Source: Aquatica leii (taxonomy: Eukaryota > Arthropoda > Insecta > Coleoptera > Lampyridae). From it: 64,000 bases of DNA. Of the stretch, positions 23,325 through 35,297 are shown in pieces; positions within the stretch are counted from its first letter, which is position 1; the number at the start of each line of letters is the position of its first letter. The stretch is taken from positions 186,504,760-186,568,759 of the forward strand of contig CM069433.1 in the NCBI GenBank assembly GCA_035610365.1, read 5' to 3'. The position numbers and the translations under genes are program-made. A model generated the notes under the pieces. The model saw only the letters and a list, made by a program, of their open reading frames with translations. It did not search any database and was not told the DNA's origin.

Positions 23325-24826
23325 TTATTCCTCAGCAATATTGCAACACCATGTATACGATTAATTTAATTCAAAAGTTTAAGAAAAAAGTTATTTGTAA
23401 AAAACGTCGATGAAATGCGAAACTGATATTATTAATCTTTTTAATTTCCATTGTGAAGAGTTCGCGTGCAATTCATAAAAACTTCGATTGAGGATGATGA
23501 ATGTTAAACGAACAATTTTAGAATGTTTTCATTTAATTCTTTTAGTTTAATCTGAAAAACGGGCTAAAACTTAAAAAAACGATAATTACAAGCAAAAATA
23601 GATAATCGATATCCTAAGTTAAATTATTATATTCATACTTGTAATTAAAACAAATATATAAAATGACAACCGGAAACTAAAACTGGATTCAGCAAAACGG
23701 TGTTTCAGCAACGTACTGAAATTACAACGTATCGAATGTCTGTCACTACTAGGAATATAAGTATATTCCGTTGACACTAATCATACTCAGTTATTGTTTA
23801 CCACGAAGTGCCAGTAAAATTTTAAGACGTATGTAAATTTTTATCTGCGTTTTAGTATTATTAGCATTTTTAAAAACGACTTTAAATACCTTGTCTGTTA
23901 CGTATCGATTGCGAGTTTCGCTTTACTTATAAGCTAAAATGCTAATTAAAACCTAATATATTATTATTAAATTCGGATTATTTAAACCTGCTTTCTAATA
24001 TAGAATTTAAGAATATTTCATTTAATTTATGGTAAAATAAAGGTATTTAAAATAACATTTCCGAACTGACTTTTTACAAGGAAGTAAACGCATTCTCGTA
24101 ATTTAATTAGTTAAAGTAGTACTTTCTTGTTTACCATCAATAATTTTATGATCAATTCCAATTTAAGATAAAAATATTCATTATTACTGGGAATTATATT
24201 GCAGAATTCATTTGGAAAGTAAATAAACAAAGGTTGAAGTAAAACTACCGTACTACCGAATTTATCAATATAAATAATTTAAAAAATTGTTTTTATGACA
24301 TAATTACTGGTAACATGCATTGTTTAGCGTGTGATTTAAGGTTAACAGAACGCGATTAAAGTAGTTTGGAAAAAGACAGATTAATTAATGGCCTGAGCCT
24401 AGACACTATTTTGAATGATTCTGTGGCCCACTTTTATTTATAATGATGCTCGTCCACATTGAACAAATTATTAATCTAGCGCTATAAACAATAGAACCGT
24501 CATATTTAAGTGATACTTACAAATTGTTGATTCATTATTCAGTTAGATGCAGTGTTGCCACGATTATGTATAGTGATAAAAATATATAATAAGTAATGAT
24601 TACAATAATACCCTCACTATTCCCACCTGGGTACAATTTATTTACTCTATTTTAATCACATCATCTGTAGAAACTTATAGTTTTAATATATAATTTATAG
24701 ACATGTGCATTAAAACAAGTTCTCATGGAATGATTACATTAATTGCACTCTTAGTATTGTGACGTTTTATTATTTCCTTTACTAAATTAATGTAAAAAAA
24801 CTAGCATTAAAAGGTATAGGTACGTA
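23325..24826. other. AT-rich intergenic DNA, nothing recognised
   Basis: No coding block, RNA gene or clear repeat was recognised. Confidence 0.5.
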
Positions 24827-26107
24827 CCCAGTAAACACAAAATTGATAATGTTTAGTAACAGTTTCAAAACAAAAAAATTATGATTCACTCTTGTTTCAA
24901 ACATAAAAGAAACCTAACTGCAATAAAATAGCTATAAGTCTATCGCTGTTTCACTTAATTGAATCAGTATAGTTTCGGTATTTTAAATTCAAATCTGTTG
25001 CAAACTAAATGTTGCATTCGGTTTACGTTTTAAAAGCTTCGTTCTTGAACTGATACTAAATGATCGATAAATATATGATTTTTTTGTTTCAATAATGAAC
25101 TAAAACAATTCTTTCAATAATATAATAACACATTTTCGAATGCACGTTTCAAATTTTATTGCACAATAAATATTTTTAAATACAATATCACATTGAGTTT
25201 TTTACATATTGCAACTTTCCTGGATGTGGTCTTTTTACGGAAGCCTCGAAAACTGCATCAGTTACTGTTAGGTAGCAACTTTTAACCGCATCTGTAACAT
25301 AGAAATAAATATTTTATTTATATACATACATAATCATAGAGTTACACAAAATTAATTGCATTTTTTTAATCAAAAACAACACAAACTTAATATAAATATC
25401 ACTTTAGCAATCATAAGAAAGTTATAAAAACACTGAATACCTTTAGCTGTACATAATCGTATAGAAAATAGAATTGAACTGTAATTATAAAACCTAAAGT
25501 ATCATCACATTTACGCAATAATCTAACTTAACACAACCATGTGTGTTAATTTACATTTTTTTTATACAAATTAAAACATGATACATAAAGAACAGAAATG
25601 ATAATAAGATCGATTACATTTATGGATTATAATAAAATGTTTCGACTTACCGTTTATTGTTCCATTTCGTAATTGTACACACAGCATCACTTATCAAACT
25701 ACAACCGAACAAGTGAAAAGATATCAATTTGCAGCGCAAGCGTTGACGACAGTAATCAAAAGTATAGCAACGACTAATGCTGACTAATCACAAAGTGTTT
25801 ATTTTTCCTAGAACGATTCCACTGTTTTGAAAATAACTCAATCTTATTTAATCGATCTTCAAACAATTCTAGTTATTCAAAAAATATTCGGTTTTAATAA
25901 ATCAGTTTTTAGACGGTTGCTGATTTTGGGATAAAAATTGCAAGTACTGAAACGGTTTAAAACTGATTGTGAAAAATCGGAACTCTTTCAATTTATTCAC
26001 TGTCAGTTACATGTAAATGATATAAAAATGAAAGTAACACGAAACAACGTAACGAAACAATTGTTTTAATTTTGTGACTGTAACAGTTTCAATCCGTGTT
26101 TACTGGG
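24827..26107. repeat. TIR-bounded unit, possible non-autonomous DNA transposon (1281 bp)
   Basis: Both ends carry a perfect 12-bp inverted repeat CCCAGTAAACAC, each flanked by TA (24825-24826 and 26108-26109), as for Tc1/mariner-type insertions. Short motifs such as AACAGTTTC recur near both ends. No transposase is present. The right end abuts a repeat shared with 33560-33740, so the unit seems to have inserted there. It contains the possible small spliced gene at 25188-25687. Confidence 0.55.
25188..25687 (-). CDS. Possible small two-exon gene (46 codons), product unknown
   Basis: Exon 1 spans 25687-25651 on the minus strand. Its ATG is preceded in frame by TGA TAA, so it is the first possible start. 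It ends at a good donor (ACG|GTAAGT). Exon 2 spans 25291-25188, follows a pyrimidine-rich acceptor (TTATTTCTATGTTACAG) and ends with TGA. The phase matches across the junction. The 46-residue product begins MLCVQLRNGTIND and contains VFEASVKRPHPGKLQYV; I do not recognise it. A poly(A) signal AATAAA lies about 30 bases past the stop (25155-25160). There is no signal peptide or membrane segment. It sits inside a TIR-bounded unit, so it could be a captured gene, a transposon passenger or a chance arrangement. Confidence 0.38.
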
Positions 26108-26109
26108 TA

Positions 26110-26300
26110 GTACATACAATGACCTCGTAAAGTATGGAATAAATTCATTATTTCTTAAATGATAAAGTTTGAAAAACTTCCTCGGACACGTCGATTTTGT
26201 TTGTTTAAAAGTCATTTTTTTCCGCCATTGACATTTTTTGCTCGTGTTTTGTTTTTGAGTTCTCACGTCATCGATATTTTTTTTAAATGGTTACGTTATT
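26110..26300 (-). repeat. Dispersed repeat, inverted copy of 33560-33740
   Basis: About 180 bp shared in opposite orientation, containing ACACGAGCAAAAAATGTCAA and a conserved AATAATGAATTTATTCCATA block. An open frame crosses both copies (containing NNEFIPYFT), but it is short and may not be coding. Confidence 0.75.
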
Positions 26301-26569
26301 TTCATTATAACTCGCAAGCTCGCACCGAAAAAGCTTTCTTTCAAGCCTAGTAATAAAATATACTATTTCAAAGAATTTCGATCTCGTTTTTCTGAGTACA
26401 AAAGTCTCAAAAAAGGTGAGATTAAAGAAAAAAGTTTTGTGATAATCGGTTCCAAAGTTTTAAAATGTAAGTAAAAGTTATCTAGTGGATTAAGCATTTT
26501 AGTGTTTTAATGTAGTAAGTACACTGGATTTACTTAATATCGAGTATTCTAAAAACATTTAATAGCAAG

Positions 26570-27120
26570 CAAATAACAAAAAATCAAAGTAATTGTTGGA
26601 AGTGACCTCCAACCATTTCTTGGCCATATTTCATCCGCCACTGAAACTCCTAGAGAACTTTACCAAAAGTATCGCCTGGAATTGCCTGCATTTCGTTACG
26701 AATTCTGTCCTCCAAGTCGTCGATGGTATTCAGTTTATTGAGATAGACTTTGCTTTTTAAATATCCCATAAGAAGTGGTCGAGAAAGGTTCGATCAGGAG
26801 ATCTAGGAAATCATGCGATAGATTTTCTACGATCGATCCATTCGTTAGCAAATATTCGGTTTAAATATTTGCGAAGTATCCTCATAGAATGGGATCACGC
26901 ATCATAATGTTGGTACCATATCGTGTTATTAAGCAGATCTGCATCTTCTTTAATTGGGTAAAGTACTGCAAGTGCGTGAACTAATTTGTTTCTTAAGAAT
27001 TCAATGTATCTTTCATCCAACGCGTCCCCCCAAAAAAATGAACCCAAGATGCGGTTACTTACAATTCTAGGTCGAACGGTAACTTTTTGTGACAAGTGAC
27101 TATGAGTTTTAATTTTCTAG
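26570..27120 (-). pseudogene. Mariner/IS630-like transposase fragment (DDE3 type)
   Basis: On the minus strand SNRILGSFFWGDALDERYIE is followed by WYQHYDA, where the family has WFQQDGAPAH with a catalytic Asp. Then come IAWFPRSPDRTFLDHFLW (the family's PRSPDLTPLDFFLW block with the next catalytic Asp) and a tail with EMQAIPGD. The N-terminal helix-turn-helix is missing and stops occur. Related fragments of the same transposase type flank the gypsy element at 34300-34690 and 40212-40480. Confidence 0.8.
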
Positions 27121-27249
27121 TGTTGATTTGTAAGAGCAGTAGCGGATATAAGATTTTGTTCAGTGAAGGGGGCTAATTTCTGTGTGATTTTACCAGGCGC
27201 CGATGCAGGATATTGTGCAGGGGGAAGCAATTTTTATCTGATTTTACAT

Positions 27250-29590
27250 ATATTTCAAAACATTTGTTTTAAATTAAAAAATTTAACAAAATGTTTCTTA
27301 AAAATTTCTTAAAAAATATTAAATAAAAACACGTAGGTATAGAGAAAGAAAAAAATTTTATTTGAAGTTGGAACATAATATGGTTCTTAAATATTAAATT
27401 CCAATATCTTTTTTCTGTCGGTTTTTGTAATTATTGCATTATACTCATTTTCATCAGAAAAATTTTTTGAAACTGATAGCCGAAAGACGTCTAAGCTTTC
27501 AGCTGAGAATCTTTCTCTACGATTTGTATAAACGGTCTAGTCAGAATGCATAGATTGATACTCTGTAGTATTTCTTGGATGAATTCATTTGGTGGTTGGC
27601 AAGATAAATTTGGCGAGGGATCCGAGAAATATTCAGGTCAACTTCGACCCCAATTGATTTTTTACATGCTGCCAGATGTCGTTAAAACTAGCGTCCATGT
27701 ATTCCGGTGACTAAAAAAAATAGATTGTGTTATTTACTTGCAGAGAATTTCTATTAAATTCAAGTGCCGTCTTCTGAAGTAATTTACTCATAGACTGCTT
27801 TAAGATAATACATCACTGAGACACAATATTGATGTTATGAATTGTTCTAGCTGTGTTCTGGTCACGCTACTCTGAATTTTTTTCTAGAGTCTTTACAATC
27901 TTTGTGCGATCAACAAAAAATTGGAGCCCGCCTACATGCCGCTTTACTCAGCTGGTCTCAGAAAGCAATGTAAGCGCACATCCCATAGTGTTTTTTGTTG
28001 CAACAACATTCTAGATAGGAAACCCTTTTTAGCTACGTAAAATAGAGTTTGTGACTATAGCATGTTGTCTTTACAGCGTTATTGGGTTTCTTCTGAATTT
28101 CCGTGGCAGCACCAAAAATTTCGAAAAGCATAGCGGCACATCTGTCTGTTTCTATCCCAGCACAGTTAGTTCCCGTGAAAGTTTCAGCTTCTTCTTCACT
28201 TGGAATAAGACAATTTCACCAATGCTTTTGCCAACTAAAGACAGTGTTGGGTAAGATCTAGATCCAAAAAAGCTAGATCCCAGATTTAGATTCATTAAAT
28301 GGATCTTGTTTCTGGATTTCGATCATTTATAAATTCGGATCTAATACCTAGATCTAGATCCATTTAGGAAATGATCATGAATACGGATCTAGATCATATT
28401 GACGCCATTATTTAAAAAATACTTTGCCAATAAAGTATTAAAACAGGTAGGTATTTACAATGATTTGCAACAATTTACATAAAGTAGGTAATTAAGTTTA
28501 GTTATCTTTTACCCGGCAATTATAAATTAGATCAGGTACATAATTTAAGTTAGTAAGTTTTATTATTATTTTAATAAATACGTATTTAATCCAAGTCTTT
28601 TATTATTTTATAATGTTAATATAAAATAGTCAAACATTTTCAATATCGTTTGAAATTTAGTCAATTAACAAAATTTCCAAAATTGATCGGTAAAAGATCT
28701 AGATTCAATTTCAAAGATTTTGAATCTTGATCTAGATCGATATGTAGGTAAGAATCTTGGACCTGGACCTAGATCCTAATTTTCAAATGCGTCTGTATCT
28801 GGATCTAGATCTGCAGTTGCGGAATCTTACTCAACACTGGTTAAAAACAATTCTTTAGGTGTTTAGGTTCCATCTAAATTCTTTTCTGCAGTTAGTAGTT
28901 TCTGGTTTCCCTCCAATCTGCTTCATTGGATTTGTAGTTATTTTATCTTTAGCATTAACCAGTTGCTCAAACGCATCCACAATCTGTGAATTGTTCTTTA
29001 ATTTTTTATCTCCAGCATATACTCAAAACCTTAAAAGCTCTTTGAAATTTCTTTCGTTTACAGGTACGTCAGATTGGTTGGAAATATCAGTGTTATGAAG
29101 TATCGGTGTCCACAAAATGCTAAATTTTGCCGCCCTTACTTCTAAGTTAGGTTTTTTAAATGTATTACGGCATGCTGTCCTTTTTTCTACAGTTCGTTTA
29201 TGATACATATAATCTACATGTGTTTCAAAATCCCCATTCCATCCTTTAATATTTTACAGTTTTTTGACCTCCACCACCATCACCAATTAGGAAAAAATAA
29301 AAATATTTGCTGAGATACTTATGCCAAAAACATCACTTCATTCCCTTACCCTTGACCAAGTGCGAGGAATATGGAAACTTGTAGTCATCTCCTGGCTGAT
29401 ATTTTGTGCAGTCATCTACGTGCTTATTTAAAAAAATTCGAACATTATAGACTGCATTTGACTTATTAAACACTGTAGACTCAAGAACTGATATGATATG
29501 ATATGATAAAGTACAAGCTACTTTAATACTTAAGCTATCGCTTCTCTCAAACACGGTAGACTCGGAGCTAAGAAACATTAGCAATGAGAT
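27250..29590 (-). pseudogene. hAT-like DUF4371/ZMYM1-type transposase, decayed
   Basis: Minus-strand blocks in order: KYQPGDDYKFPYSSHLVKGK (about 29400), KRTVEKRTACRNTFKKP (29190), VPVNERNFKELLRF (29050), then after an insertion MLFEIFGAATEIQKKP and AVKTTCYSHKL (about 28130), and KSIGVEVDLNISRIPRQ with NSSKKYYRVSIY (27640-27540). This order fits the DUF4371-containing proteins related to hAT transposases. Stops and frameshifts are numerous. The reading is split by a 598-bp MITE-like insertion at 28242-28839. Confidence 0.75.
28242..28839. repeat. MITE-like insertion with AGATCTAGATCC repeats (598 bp)
   Basis: The ends are inverted repeats CAGTGTTGGGTAAGATC and CAGTGTTGAGTAAGATT, and the 8-bp flanks ACTAAAGA and GTTAAAAA are roughly alike (5 of 8). 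Both subterminal regions are packed with the self-complementary words AGATCTAGATC and GGATCTAGATC. It has no coding sequence. Termini and flank length point to a non-autonomous hAT-type element inserted into the DUF4371 relic. Confidence 0.72.
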
Positions 29591-30229
29591 CTACCACGTT
29601 ATTACTGTTATTTAGTTCATACCAAGGGTTTCAATATTTCAAATTTCTTAGGCAAAACTCGCAGCAAGTAACATAACACGCTTTTTTTATATTAAAATAA
29701 TTTAAATTGAGTTTAACATAAACAATTAAATAAATCTAAGATTGAAGTCATTTAATTACCCACTGTACCATAAAACGCTTGTGCTGAGCCTAATTTCAAG
29801 CAAAATTGTCATCTTCGTTTAATTTTTGGACCAAAATCACTTTATACGGGTGTGATTTTTCCAAATTCAAACATTTTAAGACGAAACATTGAACTGTTTT
29901 GTTTTCTATATTGAAGTGTTCCCAGAGTGCTTGGAAACTTCGGAATGCTTATGAAAAAGAATGGAACATTCTTGATGCAGATAAAGGAAGAATTTAAAAA
30001 CATTCAAACAAAGATCCAGTTTAGTTTTCAAGTTGATTCGGAAGAAGAGTTAATAATACTTTGTTGGTTTAAATAAATAAGTGATTAACGTTTGTTAACC
30101 GAGTGCATTAATAATAAAAAATCGGCCGTTATTAAAAATTAATGTTATTAAGCTCTTTTTCGTCTTATTGTTCATGCCGCTAAGTCGTTTACAAGCAGTA
30201 AAAATAAGTGCAAAACTGTTTGAATCAAA
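29591..30229. other. No gene recognised
   Basis: AT-rich; may contain the far 5' part of the decayed gag that follows. Confidence 0.45.
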
Positions 30230-31030
30230 TCAATAAAATAATGGACAAGAATTGATGAATAAAAATATTTAAGAAAACTCTAGAAACATGTCTGAACATT
30301 TTCAGAAAATGGAGGAAAAACTGTCCAAAAGTTCTTAAAAAAAAAAAGAAAAATTGTTGTAAAATTCTAGAACACAAACAAACTAAATTAAAACGGTACC
30401 AAAGGAAACTTAAGCAGATCTGCAGAATAAAACTGCTTCAAAAAAGAATGAACCAAATGAATTGTCACGGTATAGTAAGTGCCACGAACAAAGATTTAGT
30501 GGACCATTGAGAAGAAGCCACGCACAAGTTTAAGATTTTACCTCCAAATCATTATAAAAAACCTACTACAAACAGTTTGAAGCCGTCTTTAATAATGGCC
30601 TTATGTGGAGAAACGCTTGGAAATTTGCAGACTGTTCCTGATCAGCTCTAAAGAAATTGCAAACTTTTAATTTCATTTTTAAAAATGCGAAATGAAGATG
30701 CTCATCTTCAAAACTGTACCAAGCCCAAATTAAAAGTCGTGTTCAGAAAGCTGAATCGGTAGATAAAAAAAAAGTCTAAAACAAATAAAAACTGGGAATT
30801 AGATAAACTCAACAAAATAGAAATGAAAGACATACCTGTATTATTAACACAGACTTTTTAAATAAAGCTATTGTAGATATAAGTCAAGATAAAGAAATTA
30901 CATGGCTTCAAAATGAAGTATCACATGCGTACTCGTCGAGCGTTAAGTACTAAATGAATTTCAAGGCGACAACGCCCTAAAATGTAGCGACTCCACAAAA
31001 TAAAAATAAAGGAAGGTTTACACGCAAATT
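30230..31030 (+). pseudogene. Decayed gypsy gag related to the macrodomain family
   Basis: Across frames on the + strand it reads FSENGGKTVQ (coiled-coil-like start, about 30300), YYKQFEAVFNN (about 30570), LCGETLGNLQTVPDQL (30605-30650), EDAHLQN with SRVQKAESV (30690-30760), AIVDISQDKEITWLQ (30870) and MNFKATTP (30955). The LCGETLG block closely matches LRGEALGILQTVPDHL at 35301-35348 in the LTR-bounded gypsy element, including at DNA level. This relic therefore shows gag regions that the LTR-bounded copy has lost. Stops and indels are frequent. Confidence 0.68.
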
Positions 31031-32100
31031 TAGTTTAACTAATACAGATAATTTAAAATCAAATAATAACAGTATATGACAGTTTCTTGTATGACTTTAG
31101 TTTTTTTTCTTAATGAATACTTCGTGTATCAACCACCACGCTTTTGAGCTACCCTCCGGCTGGGGTGAGTAAAAGATATTTTAATTTAAGGCGCCACAGG
31201 ATTGAATACAAAGTAATTGGTACGCTCAAAAGAGTAGTGATGAGAGAAAAAATAATCCAGACTTTCGTCTCTCACTTGACACGGCGGTATGTCCTAGTTC
31301 AAAAATAGTTTTCTCGAAAAATAAATTTATTTCTTTCGTATGTAAATAAGACCGTATAACTAAGCAACAATTGTTCAAATTATCTAACATCTAAGATACA
31401 AAGAAAATGTCAATGTTTTACAACGTAAATTACAGAACCGTTGTAAAACCTTGCAACGAAAACAACTATCTATTGCTAATCTTAATCCTAAACAACTTAA
31501 CATTAGGTACCTTGTTTCTCTTGTTTGATAATAGATCAGCCTTCCGACACGTACAGCTACTTGCAATCGTTTGCGATTGTGCAATGTGGAGATTGAGCTT
31601 TGGAAATAACGTAATCAACTCCAAGACAAAAACTCTACATAAATTACATGTACAATTTATTGTTTTAACTTTATTCTAATTTAGAAATACTACATACCCA
31701 AGATGGTGTTGGGACAAAAAAATAGTCGACGTTAGCTACTAGCCGCTATATCCGGTATAATACCGATCAGGTGATAACTCCACACCTGATTTTTAGTGAA
31801 CTGTTATCTTAAAAATCCAAACAATTTGAAAAGGAAACAGGTCGTCTTATAAATCAAAGCTACCCTCGTAATTCCTTTCTTTTTTTCTTTAACAGCGTTC
31901 ACGGGCAAATTTAGTAACTCCACGAGTTTTCTGTACCAAAAACGAATCGAAAGTGGCCCCGAAAAATTCCAAGTTCAACCTCCTCATCAAACCGAAATTT
32001 TTCAAAATAATCTGCGTACGTTGGGTTGCCTAACTTAGCGAGTAGAAAATCAATAAATTCTAAAATACTTGTTTATATTTATGTTACAAGTAACGGAAAC
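31031..32100. other. No gene recognised
   Basis: Contains short open frames on both strands without family motifs. Could include the decayed 3' part of the piggyBac element that follows. Confidence 0.45.
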
Positions 32101-32101
32101 G

Positions 32102-33460
32102 TTACAATATTATGTGATATTGTATGACGTCTTTTGGATTTCCACGCCTGTTTGCTTTCAGCGTACCAATATAATGAGTTTTTTTATCCAACAAAATGTT
32201 TGTTAGTTCAAGACTTCTATAATAGTTATTAACTATTATAGTGCGTCCTGAATTTAACAATTCCTTTGAAAGGTTGACAACGATGTTAGTTGAAACAGAA
32301 GCGTTGCCGTCACCTTTTTCCTTTCCGGCGTATATTCTTAGGTTCCATGTATACCCATTTTCGCTGCACAATTTAAAAAGCTTAACTCCATATTTATGGT
32401 TTTTTGTGGAACGTTTTGTTTAAATAGCAATCGTCCTTGAAACGGAATAATAGACTCATCTGTACAAAATGTCCAAGCAGGAGTGAAGACCGTTTAAAAG
32501 TTTTTGACAAGCTGCTCTGCTAATGGCCTCACCTTGGGTAGACGGTCTCCCTCAGAGCAATTTTCATTATCGGAGAAGTGCCACATTCGAAGAAGCAACT
32601 GAAACCTATTCCTTGACATGGTTTTTGGTACAATAACATTTTGGTATAGGTCGTCATTGTTCCAGTACTTGTCCAAGGAAGGCATTTTTACCAAGCCCAT
32701 GTAAGCCACTACACCGATAAATTTAATTATTTCCTTTTTGTCAGTTGGAGACCATCGGCGAAATCGTGAACCTTTTTTTACGTTATTTGAATAGCACAGT
32801 ACTTGGGTAGCATATACGTTTGTTTGATTTACTTTATTCACAATGATTTCATCGTCCAAAGAGGTGCGGAAACAGTTATAGGGTAATCAATCGTTTATTA
32901 GTATTGCAGCGTAATTACCATGTAAACAACCCTCTCCGGAGTATTCAAATTCTTGATGGTTTCCAACTGGCTCTGTCCACGTATGCTCCGTAACATTTTG
33001 GTTAGTTTCGGCTTCATTGTCAGATTCCTGAATATCAGCAATATTTGGTGGTTGAGTTGGAGCTACAGTCTCAACTTCAAAGAAATCTTCAAATTCTTCT
33101 GGAGGAATATTTTCATTTTCTTCTATGGAACAATGATGAATGCTAGTTGTGATGTCAGCGACTCTTCCTTCGGGCGAGGCATTACCGGGCAAAAGTAACT
33201 TAGAACAGCAGGGTTCATCCAAAACAATATTATTTTCAACCCTCAATTTCTTTGACATATCTTCATCACTAGATTAGACGTTAAGAATATGGGGTCAAGG
33301 TCTGAATCAAATGAACTAAATGGATCAGATTCATCACCTAAACAACAAAAAATACGTACTAGTAAATCGCAAAAAAATTATTACCTGATTTTCGAGCATC
33401 TTTCTAAGCAAGGTCTACAATTCTTCTACTTCTGCTACCTATTTTGATCATACACGCACT
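32102..33460 (-). pseudogene. piggyBac-type transposase, 3'-truncated, catalytic Asp lost
   Basis: On the minus strand a small first exon (about 33460-33385) ends at CAG|GTAATA. A 47-nt intron (33384-33338) follows, then an acidic, Ser-rich N-terminus (SGDESDPFSSFDSDLDP, to 32887) as is usual for this family. The DDE_Tnp_1_7 core shows RRWSPTDKKEIIKFIGVVAY, LLLRMWHFSDNENC, then TDESIIPFQGR with its catalytic Asp (about 32450). Next come LCSENGYTWNLRIYAGKEKG and GRTIIVNNYYRSLEL, where the family has VDNYYTS: the second catalytic Asp is Asn. The match stops after GNPKDV at about 32110. Frameshifts lie near 32880, 32490 and 32400. Confidence 0.88.
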
Positions 33461-33559
33461 CCACGTAGCGATAGAAGCGAGACTGGATACTTACAATGAC
33501 ACTTACGAACTAATATGGAATGAACTCGATCCAAATAATCTGTTATAAAAAACATGGGT

Positions 33560-33740
33560 TGATATTTTTTTTAAATATCGATGCTGTCATAGCTCGGAAA
33601 CTAAACACGAGCAAAAAATGTCAATGGCGGAAAAAATGACGTTAAATAAACAAAATGCACGTATCCGAGGAGATTTCTTCAAAGTTTATTATTTAGGAAA
33701 TAATGAATTTATTCCATACTTTACGAGTTTACTATATATG
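33560..33740 (+). repeat. Dispersed repeat, inverted copy of 26110-26300
   Basis: Shares a core of about 180 bp with 26110-26300. The hAT-type element at 33753 begins just beyond it. Confidence 0.75.
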
Positions 33741-34299
33741 ATCTATTTGCAGCAGGGACCTGGACCGGACCGATATAAAACCGAAAACCGAAAATTGAAC
33801 CGAAACCGGAACCGGAACCGAGATTTGTCCAAGTTAAAATTACCGAACCGGACCGGAACCTTTATTTATTTTTCGGTGTTTTCGGTTCTTTTCAGTTTTA
33901 TTTTCAAAGTTGTAAACATAATTATTAAGCGTAATACACAAAAACTTTGGAAGAGTAGTGAATATGTAATGTTTAATTAGAAAATACAGTACGTTTAAAA
34001 AATCAAAACAACATTAATAAAAAGAAAACAAAATACCGTTCTGATGTTTAATTCACTGTTCTAAAAACTACACAATTCTTCTCAGAAATCTGCTAACACC
34101 ATAAATAAATACAAAATGACGTTGGCAGATAAGACGTAGTTAATTTAAGTTGTTATTCTAAGAATGGTTACAGATGTTTAAATGATGTAACGTAACGTAG
34201 GTCAGTCAATGCAAAACACTTAAATAAATAAACAAGACTGGAAAAATTAAGCTTGCACTAAATATATATACAATCGTATTGTGAAAATTCAGCAAAAAA

Positions 34300-34690
34300 G
34301 TTTATGCATAGAAACAAACCTGAGAAGAAAATTGAAAACTCCATTATGATTATTGATATTATGATTACTATAAGCGGTGTTTTATCTATGTAGTAGCATA
34401 TGTCCGGCCTGTTCTTTAATAAAGTGATAACATTACCCGATTGATAACATTATCCATAATTCCAATAAGCGACGTGCACTGTATATTAATAATTTCTTTG
34501 CTGCGAGAAAAGTAGCTGGTATCTTTTTAATATGACTCCAGTAAGAACAAATAATAGATTCGGATTTTTTAGACGTGTCAAATTACAGCTACTTATCTAA
34601 AAATGATATGTTGGCACTGAAGTTAGGTCAAAAGCTGTTTGTTATTGCAACCACTCACAAAATCTACGTCGCGATTCAAAACTAACGTAT
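34300..34690 (-). pseudogene. Mariner-like transposase middle part, interrupted by gypsy insertion
   Basis: Next to the 5' LTR, the minus strand reads SRRRFCEWLQ, matching the FCEW block that follows the helix-turn-helix in DDE3 mariner-like transposases. Decayed text continues below it. Its N-terminal half is on the other side of the gypsy element at 40212-40480. Confidence 0.55.
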
Positions 34691-35167
34691 TGAAACGTTT
34701 GAGAAATTACTTACAAATGCAAGAGCCTTCTAGAAGCTGTTATCTATTTTCTAGAAGTTATAGCAAAAAGTAGGGAACGTTCGAGAAGGATTTCCGTATG
34801 TCTATATATAGCGACGAGACAGATCGTAGGTCAGTTATTGTCGTAACGCGAATGCAGCTGTATTAAGAAGATTATTCAAGTGAAGGTAAATAAGTGATTA
34901 GCACGTGCGAAGTTTTAAATAAATAACAGTGTACACCGAATCGAGTGAACGTGACCTATAGTGTAAACAAACAAGTTAGTGGCTTTATCTTATCGTCGCG
35001 TAAGTGATAGTATATTATTGTTTTATATAAATTTCTGTCAGTTTTTATCCTTAGATATTTAAATTTAATTAGTTCGGTTAATTTAAAAGTGTACATATTT
35101 CTAGAATAAGTAAACGTATTTTTAGTAGTTTTAAATAAATTTAGTTTTAATAATAAAATACGCAGCA
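34691..35167 (+). repeat. 5' LTR (477 bp)
   Basis: TG...CA termini. A TATATATAGCG stretch near 34803 could serve as promoter. Compared with the 3' LTR, most differences fall in the first 150 bp; the remaining 330 bp are nearly identical. Next to it, TGGTGTCATGGTG (from 35169) is the candidate tRNA primer-binding site; TGGTGTCA suits a tRNA-Leu type end, but the match is short. Confidence 0.95.
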
Positions 35168-35297
35168 GTGGTGTCATGGTGTGAAGGTCGCAATTTTTAT
35201 TAGTGTAAATACCATTAAGTAATCTAATATCGCTCCCGTAATTCATTGCGTAAATAACTGTTCGCGATACGCGTGTTTATTTATAAAGTATGAAATA

